Source: DASVTU01 sp036387415 (GTDB lineage Bacteria > Acidobacteriota > Blastocatellia > Pyrinomonadales > Pyrinomonadaceae). From it: DNA of 64,000 nucleotides. The stretch is taken from contig DASVTU010000039.1 in NCBI GenBank assembly GCA_036387415.1, forward strand, positions 930,001 through 994,000. The letters run 5' to 3'. Within the stretch, counting starts at the first letter, position 1; every line of letters begins with the position of its first letter. This document shows positions 38,571 through 47,604 of this stretch, piece by piece. A program made the position numbers and the translations under genes. The notes beneath the pieces were generated by a model. The model was not told where the DNA came from, ran no database searches, and was given only the letters and a program-made list of their open reading frames with translations.

Positions 38571-39701
38571 TTCTTGTGTGAACAGTCGTTGGTAATCGTC
38601 TGGGACGGCGGGCGCGATGCGCGCGAGTTGGAGATTTTCTTCGACGTGCTCGCGGCGGCTCATGCCGACGAGGGCGGTCGTGATGCCGGGCGTGGAGCGC
38701 ACGAATTGGATGGCGGTCTGCGCGTCGGTGGCGAGAGAGCCGAGCGGCTCGCGGACGTGCGCCGGAAGGTCTTGTGCGACCTTGCCTTGCAAAATCGAGG
38801 CGCTCGCCACCACCGTTACGCCGAGCGCGCGTGCCGCTTCGAGGAGCGAAATGCGTGCGCCCTGCAACGATTGATTGTCGAGGACGAGGGCTTCCGGCAT
38901 CGCCAGATTAAAAGGAAGTTGGACGAAACGGAAACCGTGATTTTCGCCGCCGACTTCGCGCGCCAGTTCCACCATTCGTTCGAGCGAATGATAACTCTTG
39001 GCGTCGGGCGCGACGCGAAAACCGTTCCACGTCGCCACGCCGTAGCGTCCGATTTTCCCCTCCGCCGCGTGCATCTCCAACTGCTCGAAGGCGGCGCGCA
39101 GACGCGCGTCGAACTCGGCGCGCGAGACGACGGAGAGTTGCGTCTCAGGGTTGTGGATATAGTAAACGTCAACCGACTCAAGACCCATGTTGCGGAGCGA
39201 CTGTTCTAGTTGGTTTTGCAGATAACGCGGCGTCATGCAATGGCTGCCCGCCGCGATGTCGGAGAAATCGACGATGCCCGGACGCACGAAAGTCTCCTCG
39301 ACGTAGGCGCGCACGTCGCGTGTCGGCTCGCCGTCGAAGGGCAGATAGCCGCCCTTCGTGCAGATGACGAGTTCGTGGCGCGAGAATGTATGGCCGTCGC
39401 CTTCGGTCAGACGCCGGAGCGCCGCGCCGATGGAACGTTCGCTGCGCTGGAAACGATAGTTGGCCGCCGTGTCGATGACGTTTGCGCCGTGCTCGACCGC
39501 GCTGACTACGGCGTCCGTATAGCGGCTGTCGGTCGCCTCGTCCCACTTGCCGAGGTATGTACCGATGCCGATGGATGAGAGCCACAAATTCTGTTCGAGG
39601 CGGAAATGGCCTTCCGCCGCCGTGGTCGCCGCCCCGTCGCCGCGAAAGCGGTCGCGGTAACGCGCCGTCGCCTCGTTGGTCGCCTGTCCCGAAATAGCCA
39701 T
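38568..39701 (-). CDS. aldo/keto reductase family oxidoreductase
   Basis: 377 residues, slightly long for the family because of a 35-residue N-terminal extension. Catalytic tetrad residues are visible: Asp77 and Tyr82 in VIDTAANYRFQRSE, Lys116 in VICTKGGY, and His in VYYIHNPE. The C-terminal NADPH-binding end (SLATDAQTAIQFVRSTPGIT, ALVGMSRREHVEEN) is typical. It reduces carbonyl compounds with NADPH in the cytoplasm; substrate unknown. It is divergent from the PLP decarboxylase. The stop abuts a heptamer repeat. Confidence 0.9.
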   Translation of the reverse strand: MAISGQATNEATARYRDRFRGDGAATTAAEGHFRLEQNLWLSSIGIGTYLGKWDEATDSRYTDAVVSAVEHGANVIDTAANYRFQRSERSIGAALRRLTEGDGHTFSRHELVICTKGGYLPFDGEPTRDVRAYVEETFVRPGIVDFSDIAAGSHCMTPRYLQNQLEQSLRNMGLESVDVYYIHNPETQLSVVSRAEFDARLRAAFEQLEMHAAEGKIGRYGVATWNGFRVAPDAKSYHSLERMVELAREVGGENHGFRFVQLPFNLAMPEALVLDNQSLQGARISLLEAARALGVTVVASASILQGKVAQDLPAHVREPLGSLATDAQTAIQFVRSTPGITTALVGMSRREHVEENLQLARIAPAVPDDYQRLFTQE

Positions 39702-39870
39702 CCGTCGTTGCGCCTCCGTTCGCGCATGATTTGTTGTCGTTAAGAGTCGTCGTTGTGGTGAGAGTTTAGCATACGGGCAGACGGTCGGCGTGCTTCAAAC
39801 GTGCGCGTTTGATGTGATAGTTTTGACGAACAGCGAAACGACTTTTCGACATCTCTGCAAGGAGCACTCG

Positions 39871-41445
39871 ATGAACCACCCGGCCGACCGCGACGGCGAG
39901 GATGAACAACCTGACGACCGACGCGCCTCGTCGCTCGACGTGACGGCGGAAGCGTTGGAAGAATTGTCTTCGCGCGCCGTCGCGTTGGCCGTTGATTACT
40001 TCGCGCGGATTTCGGAGTTGCCCGTCTTTCCGCAAAAGTCTGCGAGCGAGATTGCCGAGTCGTTGCGCGTGGAATTTCCGTCGGAAGGCGTCAGCGCGGC
40101 GCAGTTGTTGGACGATTGCCGCGCCATCTTCGACGGCTGTCGCCACAATGGTCATCCGCGTTTCTTCGGCTACATCGCGTCGCCCTCCACACCCGTCGGC
40201 GCGTTCGCGTCGCTTCTCGCCTCGACGCTCAATGCCAACGTCACTTCGTGGCGTTCGTCTCCAGCGGCGACCGAAATCGAAAAGACCACCGTGCGCTGGC
40301 TCTCGCAGATGATTGGTTACGGCGACGACGTGGGCGGTCTGCTGACGAGCGGTGGCTCGATGGCGAATCTCAACGCGCTCTTTACAGCACATCGCTCTCA
40401 CGCCTCCGCGCGCGACGCCTCGCAAAAGGGATTGTGGAACGTCGCCGCGCCCGCGACTCTTTATGTCTCCGAGCAGGTTCATCTCTCGATTCCGAAGGCG
40501 GCTGACGTGCTCGGATTGGGGCGCGAGCAAGTACGCGTCGTCGAGACGGACGAGTGTTACCGGATGGACGTGCGGCTCTTGCGTGAGATGATTGCGGGCG
40601 ACAGGGCGCGCGGCTTCGTGCCTTTCTGCATCGTCGGGAGCGCGGGGACGGTCTCGACTGGCGCGGTTGACCCACTCGCAGAGATTGCGCGCGTCGCGGA
40701 GGAACACGCGCTCTGGTTTCACATCGACGGCGCATACGGCGCGCTCGCCGCGCTCGATGCTTCCAGACGCCATCTCTTCGCGGGCATCGAACGCGCCGAT
40801 TCCGTCTCGCTCGACCCGCACAAGTGGCTTTACACGCCCGTTGATTGCGGCTGCCTGCTGCAACGCGAACCGTCGCGCGCTCGCGCCGCCTTTAGCGGCA
40901 CGGCTGAGGATTACATCAAGACCTACGAGGCAACCGATGATGAATCGTTCGCCTTCTGGGATTATGGCATCGAACTATCGCGCCCGTTTCGCGCGCTCAA
41001 GGTCTGGATGATGCTGCGTTACTACGGCGTGCGTCGCATCGGAGCGTCTATCGCGGAAGACAACGCGCTCGCCGACTATCTCGCCGAATGCGTCGCGGCG
41101 TCCGACGATTTCCAACTCCTCTCGCCCGCCACGCTCGGCATCTGCTGCTTTCGCTACCTGCCGCCCACGCTCGCGCACGCATGGGAAGCCGCACGCGACG
41201 ACGAAGAAGAACGCCGCCGCATTAACACCGAGATTGACGAACTCAACGCGCGAATCATGCGCGCCGTCCAACGCGGCGGACATGCCTATCTCTCCAACGC
41301 CACATTGCGCGGACGTTTCGCCCTCCGCATCTCCATCACCAACTTCCGCACCACACGCCGCGACATCCGCTCGACGCTCGACGACGTGCGACGAATTGCG
41401 GAATTCGGATTGCGGAATGCGGATTCAAAGCAGGGGAAAGATTAG
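39871..41445 (+). CDS. group II PLP-dependent amino-acid decarboxylase
   Basis: 524 residues from the ATG at 39871 (AAGGAG about 8 bases upstream). HPRFFGYIASPSTPVGAFA and LLTSGGSMANLNAL are family blocks; the PLP-stacking His204, Asp286 in FHIDGAYG, and Schiff-base Lys318 in SLDPHKWLYTPVD are intact. This is the aromatic-L-amino-acid/glutamate decarboxylase fold; the first block resembles the aromatic/tyrosine group. The enzyme would release CO2 from an amino acid to give an amine. The last 15 residues contain EFGLRNAD, the translation of an intergenic GCGGAAT-type repeat, so the C-terminus has been replaced. Confidence 0.88.
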   Translation: MNHPADRDGEDEQPDDRRASSLDVTAEALEELSSRAVALAVDYFARISELPVFPQKSASEIAESLRVEFPSEGVSAAQLLDDCRAIFDGCRHNGHPRFFGYIASPSTPVGAFASLLASTLNANVTSWRSSPAATEIEKTTVRWLSQMIGYGDDVGGLLTSGGSMANLNALFTAHRSHASARDASQKGLWNVAAPATLYVSEQVHLSIPKAADVLGLGREQVRVVETDECYRMDVRLLREMIAGDRARGFVPFCIVGSAGTVSTGAVDPLAEIARVAEEHALWFHIDGAYGALAALDASRRHLFAGIERADSVSLDPHKWLYTPVDCGCLLQREPSRARAAFSGTAEDYIKTYEATDDESFAFWDYGIELSRPFRALKVWMMLRYYGVRRIGASIAEDNALADYLAECVAASDDFQLLSPATLGICCFRYLPPTLAHAWEAARDDEEERRRINTEIDELNARIMRAVQRGGHAYLSNATLRGRFALRISITNFRTTRRDIRSTLDDVRRIAEFGLRNADSKQGKD

Positions 41446-41545
41446 ACGGGGAGAGGCGGAATGGGTTTAATCCATTCGCCCTTTTAACCTTTACACTTTT
41501 AACCTTTACCCTCTTTCCCTCGTCTTCATCGTTCTGCGTTCATCG
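41393..41545. repeat. three adjacent heptamer-repeat families, spanning two gene ends
   Basis: GAATTCGGATTGCGGAATGC lies within the 3' end of the decarboxylase gene. CCCTTTTAACCTTTACACTT follows in the gap, and CGTTCTGCGTTCATCGTTTC lies at the end of the convergent methyltransferase gene. Both genes use repeat sequence for their last codons. Confidence 0.75.
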
Positions 41546-42326
41546 TTTCTTCGGTGAGTGATGTTTGCGCGAGGGGAGCGGTGTAGAGTTGATGGAGGTG
41601 TGCGATGCGTGCGACTTCTTGCATGAAGCGAGGGTTGATGAAAGGTTGGTGCGGGCGCGCGTCGTGTGCGGAGGTGGGTCGGGTGAATAGTGAAAAGCAG
41701 TCGTTGAGGATGTCGCCGTGCCAATTGACAATCTCCTGCGTGATGCATTGCAAACCCAGTCGCTCGCAAAACTCGGCAAACAGCCGCGCCGTCATGTTTT
41801 CGCCGCGCCAGTGCGGGTTCTCGAAACCGTCCGGGAATGCGCCCGTCGCTTCGTCGCGGTAGGAGCCGATGTTGGAATGATGTATGAAGCCGAGGCCGCC
41901 GGACTTCAGTTTTTTCGACAACTCTGCGAGATAGGCTTCGATGATGTCGGCGTCCGAATGAACCAGCGAATCGAAACTGAAGACGAAATCAATCGAGCGG
42001 TCGGGAATCATGTCGAGCGATTTTCCATCGTTGACGAAATATCTGAGATGCGTCGTTGCACGAAACCTCTCCTCGCAGGCGCGTATGCAGGTTTCCGATA
42101 AATCGATGAGCACAAGTTGTTCGCAATGGTCTTTCAAAAACTGCGTCCAGCGTCCGCGTCCGGGCGCGATTTCCAGAATCGTCGGCGACGGAAAACAGCC
42201 GTGTATCCTCGGCAGAATCGTGCCGAACCACTCCGCCTCGACGCCGCCCCATGCCTCCGACCACACCTCGCCACGGTCGTCCCATTCCTTATCCCACATC
42301 TCGCGATTCTCTTCGATGGTCGCCAC
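41526..42326 (-). CDS. class I SAM-dependent methyltransferase
   Basis: 266 residues. Motif I is ILEIAPGRGRWTQFL, followed by an acidic motif II region (LVLIDLSETCIRACEERF) and a motif III region (DFVFSFDSLVHSDADIIEAY), then LKSGGLGFIHHSN. Other such methyltransferases act on sugars, lipids or small metabolites; no acceptor can be inferred here. The C-terminal TMNAER and stop match the GAACGAT heptamer family. Confidence 0.87.
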   Translation of the reverse strand: MATIEENREMWDKEWDDRGEVWSEAWGGVEAEWFGTILPRIHGCFPSPTILEIAPGRGRWTQFLKDHCEQLVLIDLSETCIRACEERFRATTHLRYFVNDGKSLDMIPDRSIDFVFSFDSLVHSDADIIEAYLAELSKKLKSGGLGFIHHSNIGSYRDEATGAFPDGFENPHWRGENMTARLFAEFCERLGLQCITQEIVNWHGDILNDCFSLFTRPTSAHDARPHQPFINPRFMQEVARIAHLHQLYTAPLAQTSLTEETMNAER

Positions 42327-42523
42327 CCGTTCCGTGCTCCGTCCGCGCTCGAACCCACGACGCCACGCTGAAAAATAACTGCCGATGTGTCATTATGCCG
42401 GAAAGTTCGTTTTCGCATAAACTTTCCCGCGTCGCACGCGCGACGAGCGGCGAGCCTCCGGCGCGTCCGTCATGTCGAGTTCTGTTTGAGCGAATCGCGC
42501 AGGGTTTTTTGTCGAGTGAAGTG

Positions 42524-43375
42524 ATGGAGAAAAACTACATTCCTGAACTGCGCGTGGCGTGCGATTTGGCGCGCGAGGCGGGCGCGGCGGCGCTCGAATT
42601 CTATGGCAGGCCGCTCAGCGTCGAGCGTAAAGTCGCGAACGAACCCGTGACCGAGGCCGACCGCGTGGCTAATGAATTGATTGTGCGCGGGCTGCACAAA
42701 ACGTTTCCCGACGACGGCATACTCGCGGAAGAATCGGTCGATACAGAGCGCCGTCTGAGCCGCGAGCGCGTGTGGATGGTTGACCCGCTCGACGGCACCA
42801 AAGGCTTCATCGCGGGCAGCGGCGACTTCGCCGTCCAAATCGGTCTCGCCGTCGCAGGCCGCAGCGTGCTCGGCGTGGTCTATCAACCCGTGCCCGACCT
42901 GATGTACTACGCCACGCCCGCGCACGGCGCATGGGTCGTCCGACCGCAACTCGAACCGGAACAGACACCGCAACGCCTACGCGTCTCCACGCACGTAGAC
43001 CTGTCTCACATGCGACTCGCAGCGAGCCGCGCGCACCGCAGCCCACGCATGGATGCGGTCGTGCGCGCACTCGGCGTGACGGAGGAAGTGCGGCGCGATT
43101 CCGTCGGCATCAAGGTCGGCCTCATCGCCGAGCAGCAGTGCGACCTCTACATCCATCTTTCGATGCACACCAAGCACTGGGACACATGCGCGCCCGAAGC
43201 CATCCTTCACGAAGCAGGCGGACGCATGACCGACCTCTGGGGCATGCCGATTCGTTACAACACTCCCGACATCCTCAACCGCAACGGCATCGTCGCCTCC
43301 AACGGCGTCGCTCATTCCGCCATCATCGAACGCCTGCGCCCCTTGCTCGACCAATTCGGTCGCACACGCGTCTGA
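42524..43375 (+). CDS. inositol-monophosphatase-superfamily phosphatase, CysQ-like
   Basis: 283 residues. The metal-binding motifs LAEESVD and DPLDGTKGFI and the C-terminal WDTCAPEAILHEAGG are all present. DPLDGTKGFI with Lys-Gly-Phe instead of Thr-Asn is typical of 3'(2'),5'-bisphosphate nucleotidases (CysQ) rather than inositol monophosphatases. It would hydrolyse PAP to AMP in sulfur assimilation. Several upstream in-frame starts exist; the ATG at 42524 gives the usual N-terminus (YIPELRVACDLAREAG). Confidence 0.85.
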   Translation: MEKNYIPELRVACDLAREAGAAALEFYGRPLSVERKVANEPVTEADRVANELIVRGLHKTFPDDGILAEESVDTERRLSRERVWMVDPLDGTKGFIAGSGDFAVQIGLAVAGRSVLGVVYQPVPDLMYYATPAHGAWVVRPQLEPEQTPQRLRVSTHVDLSHMRLAASRAHRSPRMDAVVRALGVTEEVRRDSVGIKVGLIAEQQCDLYIHLSMHTKHWDTCAPEAILHEAGGRMTDLWGMPIRYNTPDILNRNGIVASNGVAHSAIIERLRPLLDQFGRTRV

Positions 43376-43557
43376 CGGCTTTTTTTGACAGCCTTCATTT
43401 TCGGCGTTAGCATCGCTTGTGATGTGCTTGCAAGCTCTGGTCGCTGCGCCCGTAAGAGTTTCGTCAACGACTTGCCGTGTGAAAATTTCGACGAAACCGC
43501 CATATTTCAGTAGGCGACGCAGAGAGTCTGTTCTGTTGATTAAACCCGTTCAGTAAC

Positions 43558-45612
43558 GTGAGTATTCGCTCCAAACTTCTCATCATCTTTTTAGTTTTCG
43601 GCATCGCTCCGATGCTTTTGGTGAGCACCGTCAACTACGTCAGCGGCACGCGCACCATCGAGCGCATGCTGCGCGAAGATGTCGAAGAAAACGCGGCGCG
43701 CATCACACGCGAAGTCGAGAATGTGATACGCGCGCACGAAGCCGAACTCGCACAGATGTCGCGGCTCGCGTCGTTGCATGACTACATCGGCGGCAAGTCC
43801 GACGCATCGCGGCAGACCGCCGCGACGAACGGCGACAGCGCGCCGATGGAAATTTCTTCCCGCACAACATCTCCCGCCCCGCTCGCTTCCGCCGCCGCCG
43901 CGAAGCCTTCGACGGAACTGCCCGATGAATTGCGCGCACGTTTCAACGCCTTTTACGTCAGCCATCAAAATCATCTTGCAACGATGACGTGCCTCAACGC
44001 GGAACAACGACCGCTGTTTCACATCAAAGGCGTCGAAGCGGGCGGCGACGGTAAGATGCAAGCGCAATTTCAGACGACGGATTTCGTCTCCGCGAGCGTG
44101 CGCGCCGACGAACGCGTGTGGCAGACGGACAGCGCATTGCCCTTGCATTCGCCCGTCACGGGCGAGGCTTCCGGCGCGTTCCTGCGCGTCACCATTCCCG
44201 TCTTTCTCGACGGTGCGGCAGCAGCGTCAGGCAACACGGGCGCACGCGGCGCGCTCGTCGTTGAGATGAAGGTGGCGGAGATATTCAAACAGGCCGAGGC
44301 CGCTCAATCCGCTTCCAACTCCGGCGCAAACGATTCCCATGCGACAGCCGCGCCCACCTCTTTCATCGTCGCGCTCGACGGGTCGCAGAACATCGTCTAT
44401 CACACCAGCGATGCCTTCAAGCATCGAAGCGTCGCCGCCGCGATGCCCTTCTTCAAACCCATCGCCGACAAAATGACGGCGGGTAAAACCGACGTGGATT
44501 CTTTTGAAGATAAGGCCGCCGACGGCGACCGTTGGCTCGCGGCGTTTCGTCCTATCAGCGACGTGGGATTGTCGGTTGCGGCGGCGAAAAATTCTTCCGC
44601 TGTCGTTGGTGGCTTGCAGCGCGCGGGTTTGAGCGGCGTGGCGCTGGCGTTGCTGGCGGCACTCGTCGCCACGGCGTTGCTCGTCGTGCTCGTCGGGCGG
44701 ACGAGTCGGCGCATCGAGCGTGTCGCCGAGGGCGCGGCAGCGGTGGCGGGCGGCGACCTCAATCAACACATCGAACTCCATACCAACGACGAGACGCGCG
44801 TGCTCGCCGAGAGTTTCAACCGCATGACCGACCGACTCCGCGAGCATATTCAACGCGAAGCCGAAACGCGGCAGTTTCAATCCTTCATGCGCCTGTCGGC
44901 GATGCTCACACACGACCTCAAAAATTCCATTCAAGGTCTCTCCATGCTCGTCAACAACATGGAGAAGCAGTTTCACCGCGCCGAATTTCGCGCCGACGCT
45001 ATCGACAGTCTGCGCGAAGCGACCGACAAACTGCGTCGCCTCGTCGCGCGTCTGAGCGAACCCGTCAAGTCGCTGAGCGGTGAGTATCGACGCGACGCCA
45101 AACCGACAGACCTCGTTCCCATCATCAACCGCGTGCTCGACACGACCGCACGCGCCTCCGCTTCGCTCTATCGCATCAGGACGCGACTGCCGTCGACACT
45201 CATGGCCTTCTGCGAGCCTGAACGCATCGAAAACGTTATCGAAAATCTCATCATCAACGCGATGGAAGCGATGGGCACGGCGGGCGGCGAACTGACGGTT
45301 GAAGCCGAGGAGCAATTTGGCGAGCGCATCTTTTTCAGCGTCTCGGATACGGGCGTCGGGATGAGCGAGGATTTCATCAATAATCGACTCTTCAAACCGT
45401 TCTCCACGACCAAAAGCAAAGGCATCGGCCTCGGTCTTTTCACCTGCCGCGAAATCGTCGAGACACACGGCGGGCGTCTCGAAGTCGAATCGCAAGTCGG
45501 CATTGGCACGCGCTTTCGCGTCATGTTACCATCCAAACCGTTAACGCTACGCGAGCGTCTGGAGCAGTCGCAAGGCAGCTCTCCGAAGGCCGACGCCAGC
45601 GGCACAACATAA
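43558..45612 (+). CDS. membrane sensor histidine kinase
   Basis: 684 residues, GTG start. TM1 is about 6-26, then a large extracytoplasmic sensor region (about 30-350, cache-like), TM2 about 357-380, and a HAMP linker (RRIERVAEGAAAVAGGDLNQ). The H-box LTHDLKNSIQG carries His452. The catalytic domain has an N-box (NLIINAMEAMG), G1 DTGVGMS and G2 GIGLGLF. The HDLKN form of the H-box and the sigma-54 activator immediately downstream resemble NtrB-like and PrsK-like kinases. It probably phosphorylates the activator at 45755. Confidence 0.9.
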   Translation: MSIRSKLLIIFLVFGIAPMLLVSTVNYVSGTRTIERMLREDVEENAARITREVENVIRAHEAELAQMSRLASLHDYIGGKSDASRQTAATNGDSAPMEISSRTTSPAPLASAAAAKPSTELPDELRARFNAFYVSHQNHLATMTCLNAEQRPLFHIKGVEAGGDGKMQAQFQTTDFVSASVRADERVWQTDSALPLHSPVTGEASGAFLRVTIPVFLDGAAAASGNTGARGALVVEMKVAEIFKQAEAAQSASNSGANDSHATAAPTSFIVALDGSQNIVYHTSDAFKHRSVAAAMPFFKPIADKMTAGKTDVDSFEDKAADGDRWLAAFRPISDVGLSVAAAKNSSAVVGGLQRAGLSGVALALLAALVATALLVVLVGRTSRRIERVAEGAAAVAGGDLNQHIELHTNDETRVLAESFNRMTDRLREHIQREAETRQFQSFMRLSAMLTHDLKNSIQGLSMLVNNMEKQFHRAEFRADAIDSLREATDKLRRLVARLSEPVKSLSGEYRRDAKPTDLVPIINRVLDTTARASASLYRIRTRLPSTLMAFCEPERIENVIENLIINAMEAMGTAGGELTVEAEEQFGERIFFSVSDTGVGMSEDFINNRLFKPFSTTKSKGIGLGLFTCREIVETHGGRLEVESQVGIGTRFRVMLPSKPLTLRERLEQSQGSSPKADASGTT

Positions 45613-45754
45613 CGTCGCCTTTCAACTTTTCCGGCAACCATTAAGCAAGTCGAGCGTCGAAACCCTCAGCACTTCTCGTCGTGCGCTGTTCGAGACGCTC
45701 CGCTGTATCATCCGGCTATCATATTGACGCGCGCCGGTCTGTGACGACATTCTG

Positions 45755-47173
45755 ATGAGCGAATCAATCCAAGCTACAACCGAAGAAAAAACGACGGTGC
45801 TGGTGGTTGACGACGACCGACCGTTGCGCCGTCAACTCTTCTGGGCGCTCGACGATGCTCATCATGTTCTGGAAGCAGAGACGCGCACGCAGGCCATCGA
45901 ACATTTGCAGAGCGGCACGGTTGACGTGGTTATCTGCGACCTTCATCTGCCGCCCGACCTCAAAGGCATTTCCGAAGGTCTCGCCATCATCGAAGCGGCG
46001 CGCGCCTCGCGTCCGAGCGTGCCCGTGGTGGTCATCACTGGCGACGACAAAAAAGAGGGCGCGCTCGAAGCCATCCGTCGCGGCGCGTATGGGTTCTTTG
46101 AGAAGCCGTTTGACGAAGAAGAAGTTTCGCATATCGTCCGGCAAGCGGCGCGCGTCCGCAATCTCGAAAGAGAAGTGCAACGCCTGCGTTCAGAACTCGT
46201 CGGGCGACATGGCTTCGGACGCTGCATCGGCGCGAGCACTGCGCTCGAACGTGTGCTCAAACAGGCTCGCGCCGTCGCAGACACAAACGCCACCGTCCTC
46301 ATCACAGGCGAAAACGGAACCGGCAAAGAAATCCTCGCACGCGCCATCCACGAAGAGAGCGCACGCGCCGACGCGACCTTTATCGGCGTCAGTTGCGCCG
46401 CGTTGCCCGAAACGCTCATCGAATCCGAACTCTTCGGACATGAGCGCGGCGCGTTCACAGGCGCGGATAAGGCGCGCAAAGGCCGCTTCGAGTTGGCCGA
46501 CGGCGGCACGCTCTTTCTCGACGAGGTGAGCGAACTGAGTCCCACCGTGCAGGTCAAACTTCTGCGAGTCTTGCAGGAGCGCACCTTCGAGCGTCTCGGC
46601 GCAAACAAACTCATCGAAGTTGACATCCGCCTGATTGCTGCGAGCAATCTCGATTTGGAGCAGGAGGTTGAGCACGGACGCTTCCGCCGCGACCTCTACT
46701 ATCGCCTGAACGTCGTGCCGCTTCACCTGCCTGCATTGCGCGAGCGACGCGAAGACATCCCCGTTCTCGCCGCACATTTCGCCGTCAAGGTTGCTGAAAA
46801 GCACGGGCGTCCGCCCGTCGAACTCGACCCCGCGCTGCTTGAAGCCCTCCACGAATATCATTGGCCGGGCAACATCCGCGAACTCGAAAATCTCATCGAA
46901 CGTCTCGTCGTCTTAACCAACGGCACGCGTCTCAGCACCGAATTCCTGCCCGAAAAGATGCTCCACATCCTGCCGGAAAAGACCGTAGCCGACAACGCTT
47001 CAATCGAGGACGAAACGACGCTCGAAGGCGGCATCCACGCGCTCAAACGCCGCCTCGTCATCAACGCCATCGAAAGCGAACACGGCAACAAGGTCGCCGC
47101 CGCCAAACGCCTCGGCATCAGCCGCTCTTATCTCCACCGCCTCATCACCGAACTCCACATCCCCAACGACTAA
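45755..47173 (+). CDS. sigma-54-dependent response regulator, NtrC/PrsR-like
   Basis: 472 residues in three domains. The receiver (1-130) has phospho-acceptor Asp62 in ICDLHLPPDLKGISEGLA and Lys117. The AAA+ core has Walker A GENGTGKE (185-192), the sigma-54-contacting GAFTGA loop (232-237) and Walker B LFLDE (253-257). A Fis-type helix-turn-helix follows (NKVAAAKRLGISRSYLHRLI). The DLHLPPD...SEGLA stretch in the receiver is close to PrsR, the activator associated with PEP-CTERM/exosortase systems, but no exosortase gene is in the window. The likely partner is the kinase upstream; a likely target is the sigma-54 promoter at 47465. Confidence 0.93.
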   Translation: MSESIQATTEEKTTVLVVDDDRPLRRQLFWALDDAHHVLEAETRTQAIEHLQSGTVDVVICDLHLPPDLKGISEGLAIIEAARASRPSVPVVVITGDDKKEGALEAIRRGAYGFFEKPFDEEEVSHIVRQAARVRNLEREVQRLRSELVGRHGFGRCIGASTALERVLKQARAVADTNATVLITGENGTGKEILARAIHEESARADATFIGVSCAALPETLIESELFGHERGAFTGADKARKGRFELADGGTLFLDEVSELSPTVQVKLLRVLQERTFERLGANKLIEVDIRLIAASNLDLEQEVEHGRFRRDLYYRLNVVPLHLPALRERREDIPVLAAHFAVKVAEKHGRPPVELDPALLEALHEYHWPGNIRELENLIERLVVLTNGTRLSTEFLPEKMLHILPEKTVADNASIEDETTLEGGIHALKRRLVINAIESEHGNKVAAAKRLGISRSYLHRLITELHIPND

Positions 47174-47175
47174 AG

Positions 47176-47339
47176 CAAACTCTGAACGAAGAACACGGAA
47201 CAACGAGCGCAAAACGATGAACGAATAACAGGAGCCGAATTCTGTTTTTCCAGTCCCGCATTCTGCTTTCCAGTTCACCATTCTCCTTTTCCGGTTCCGC
47301 GTTCATCGTTTCGCGTTCTTCGTTCAAAGTTCATCGTTA
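47176..47339. repeat. GAACGAA/TTCATCG heptamer repeats, inverted pair
   Basis: CTGAACGAAGAACACGGAAC (left) faces TCGCGTTCTTCGTTCAAAGT (right), with an inner TTCCAGTCCCGCATTCTGCT family. Same family as the repeat at the methyltransferase gene end. Confidence 0.6.
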
Positions 47340-47349
47340 GACGTGTCCT

Positions 47350-47401
47350 TGTCTACAAATGTGCACACCTACGCGGCGCGGGGTGTCCACTCCTGTTGAC
47401 A
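47350..47401 (+). promoter_or_regulatory. two candidate upstream activator sites for a sigma-54 activator
   Basis: TGTCTACAAATGTGCACA (47350-47367) and TGTCCACTCCTGTTGACA (47384-47401) agree at 12 of 18 positions and share TGTCnAC-n3-TGTnnACA, an imperfect palindrome. Centre-to-centre distance is 34 bases. They lie 64-115 bases before the -24 element, the usual range for enhancer sites of NtrC-type dimers. Confidence 0.6.
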
Positions 47402-47464
47402 GCCACGCCGCCTGTGCGTGCGTGTTTTCGCACTTTTTACAGAAATTGCCCCGAAAATTCGCGT

Positions 47465-47479
47465 TGGCACGGTCGTTGC
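47465..47479 (+). promoter_or_regulatory. sigma-54 (-24/-12) promoter
   Basis: TGGCAC (47465-47470), five bases, TTGC (47476-47479), preceded by T and followed by C: a near-perfect match to the TTGGCACG-n4-TTGC consensus. The predicted transcript start is near 47491, leading to the ATG at 47605. Confidence 0.8.
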
Positions 47480-47604
47480 CATGTAAACGTCCAGAAGAAA
47501 ACGCGATTGATAAAAAGATTGATTTTAAGAGCCATGAGCGCACCGAGATTAAAACGTTTGAAGCAGCGGATACGGTGCACAAGGCTTCGCAGCAGGATCA
47601 AGAG

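Larger units (their letters stand above)
47174..47604. other. 431-base regulatory gap: repeats, upstream activator sites, sigma-54 promoter
   Basis: It holds a GAACGAA/TTCATCG-type inverted repeat (47176-47339), two 18-base palindromic sites (47350-47401), the -24/-12 promoter (47465-47479) and a leader of about 115 bases. No gene is seen. Confidence 0.7.

Noticed and set aside
42251..42523. longer N-terminus for the CysQ-like protein
   Set aside because: The added residues are Arg/Pro-rich and unlike the family. They overlap the divergent methyltransferase gene.
44227..45495. 422-codon minus-strand frame in the histidine kinase gene
   Set aside because: Antisense to conserved kinase motifs; composition typical of a high-GC shadow.
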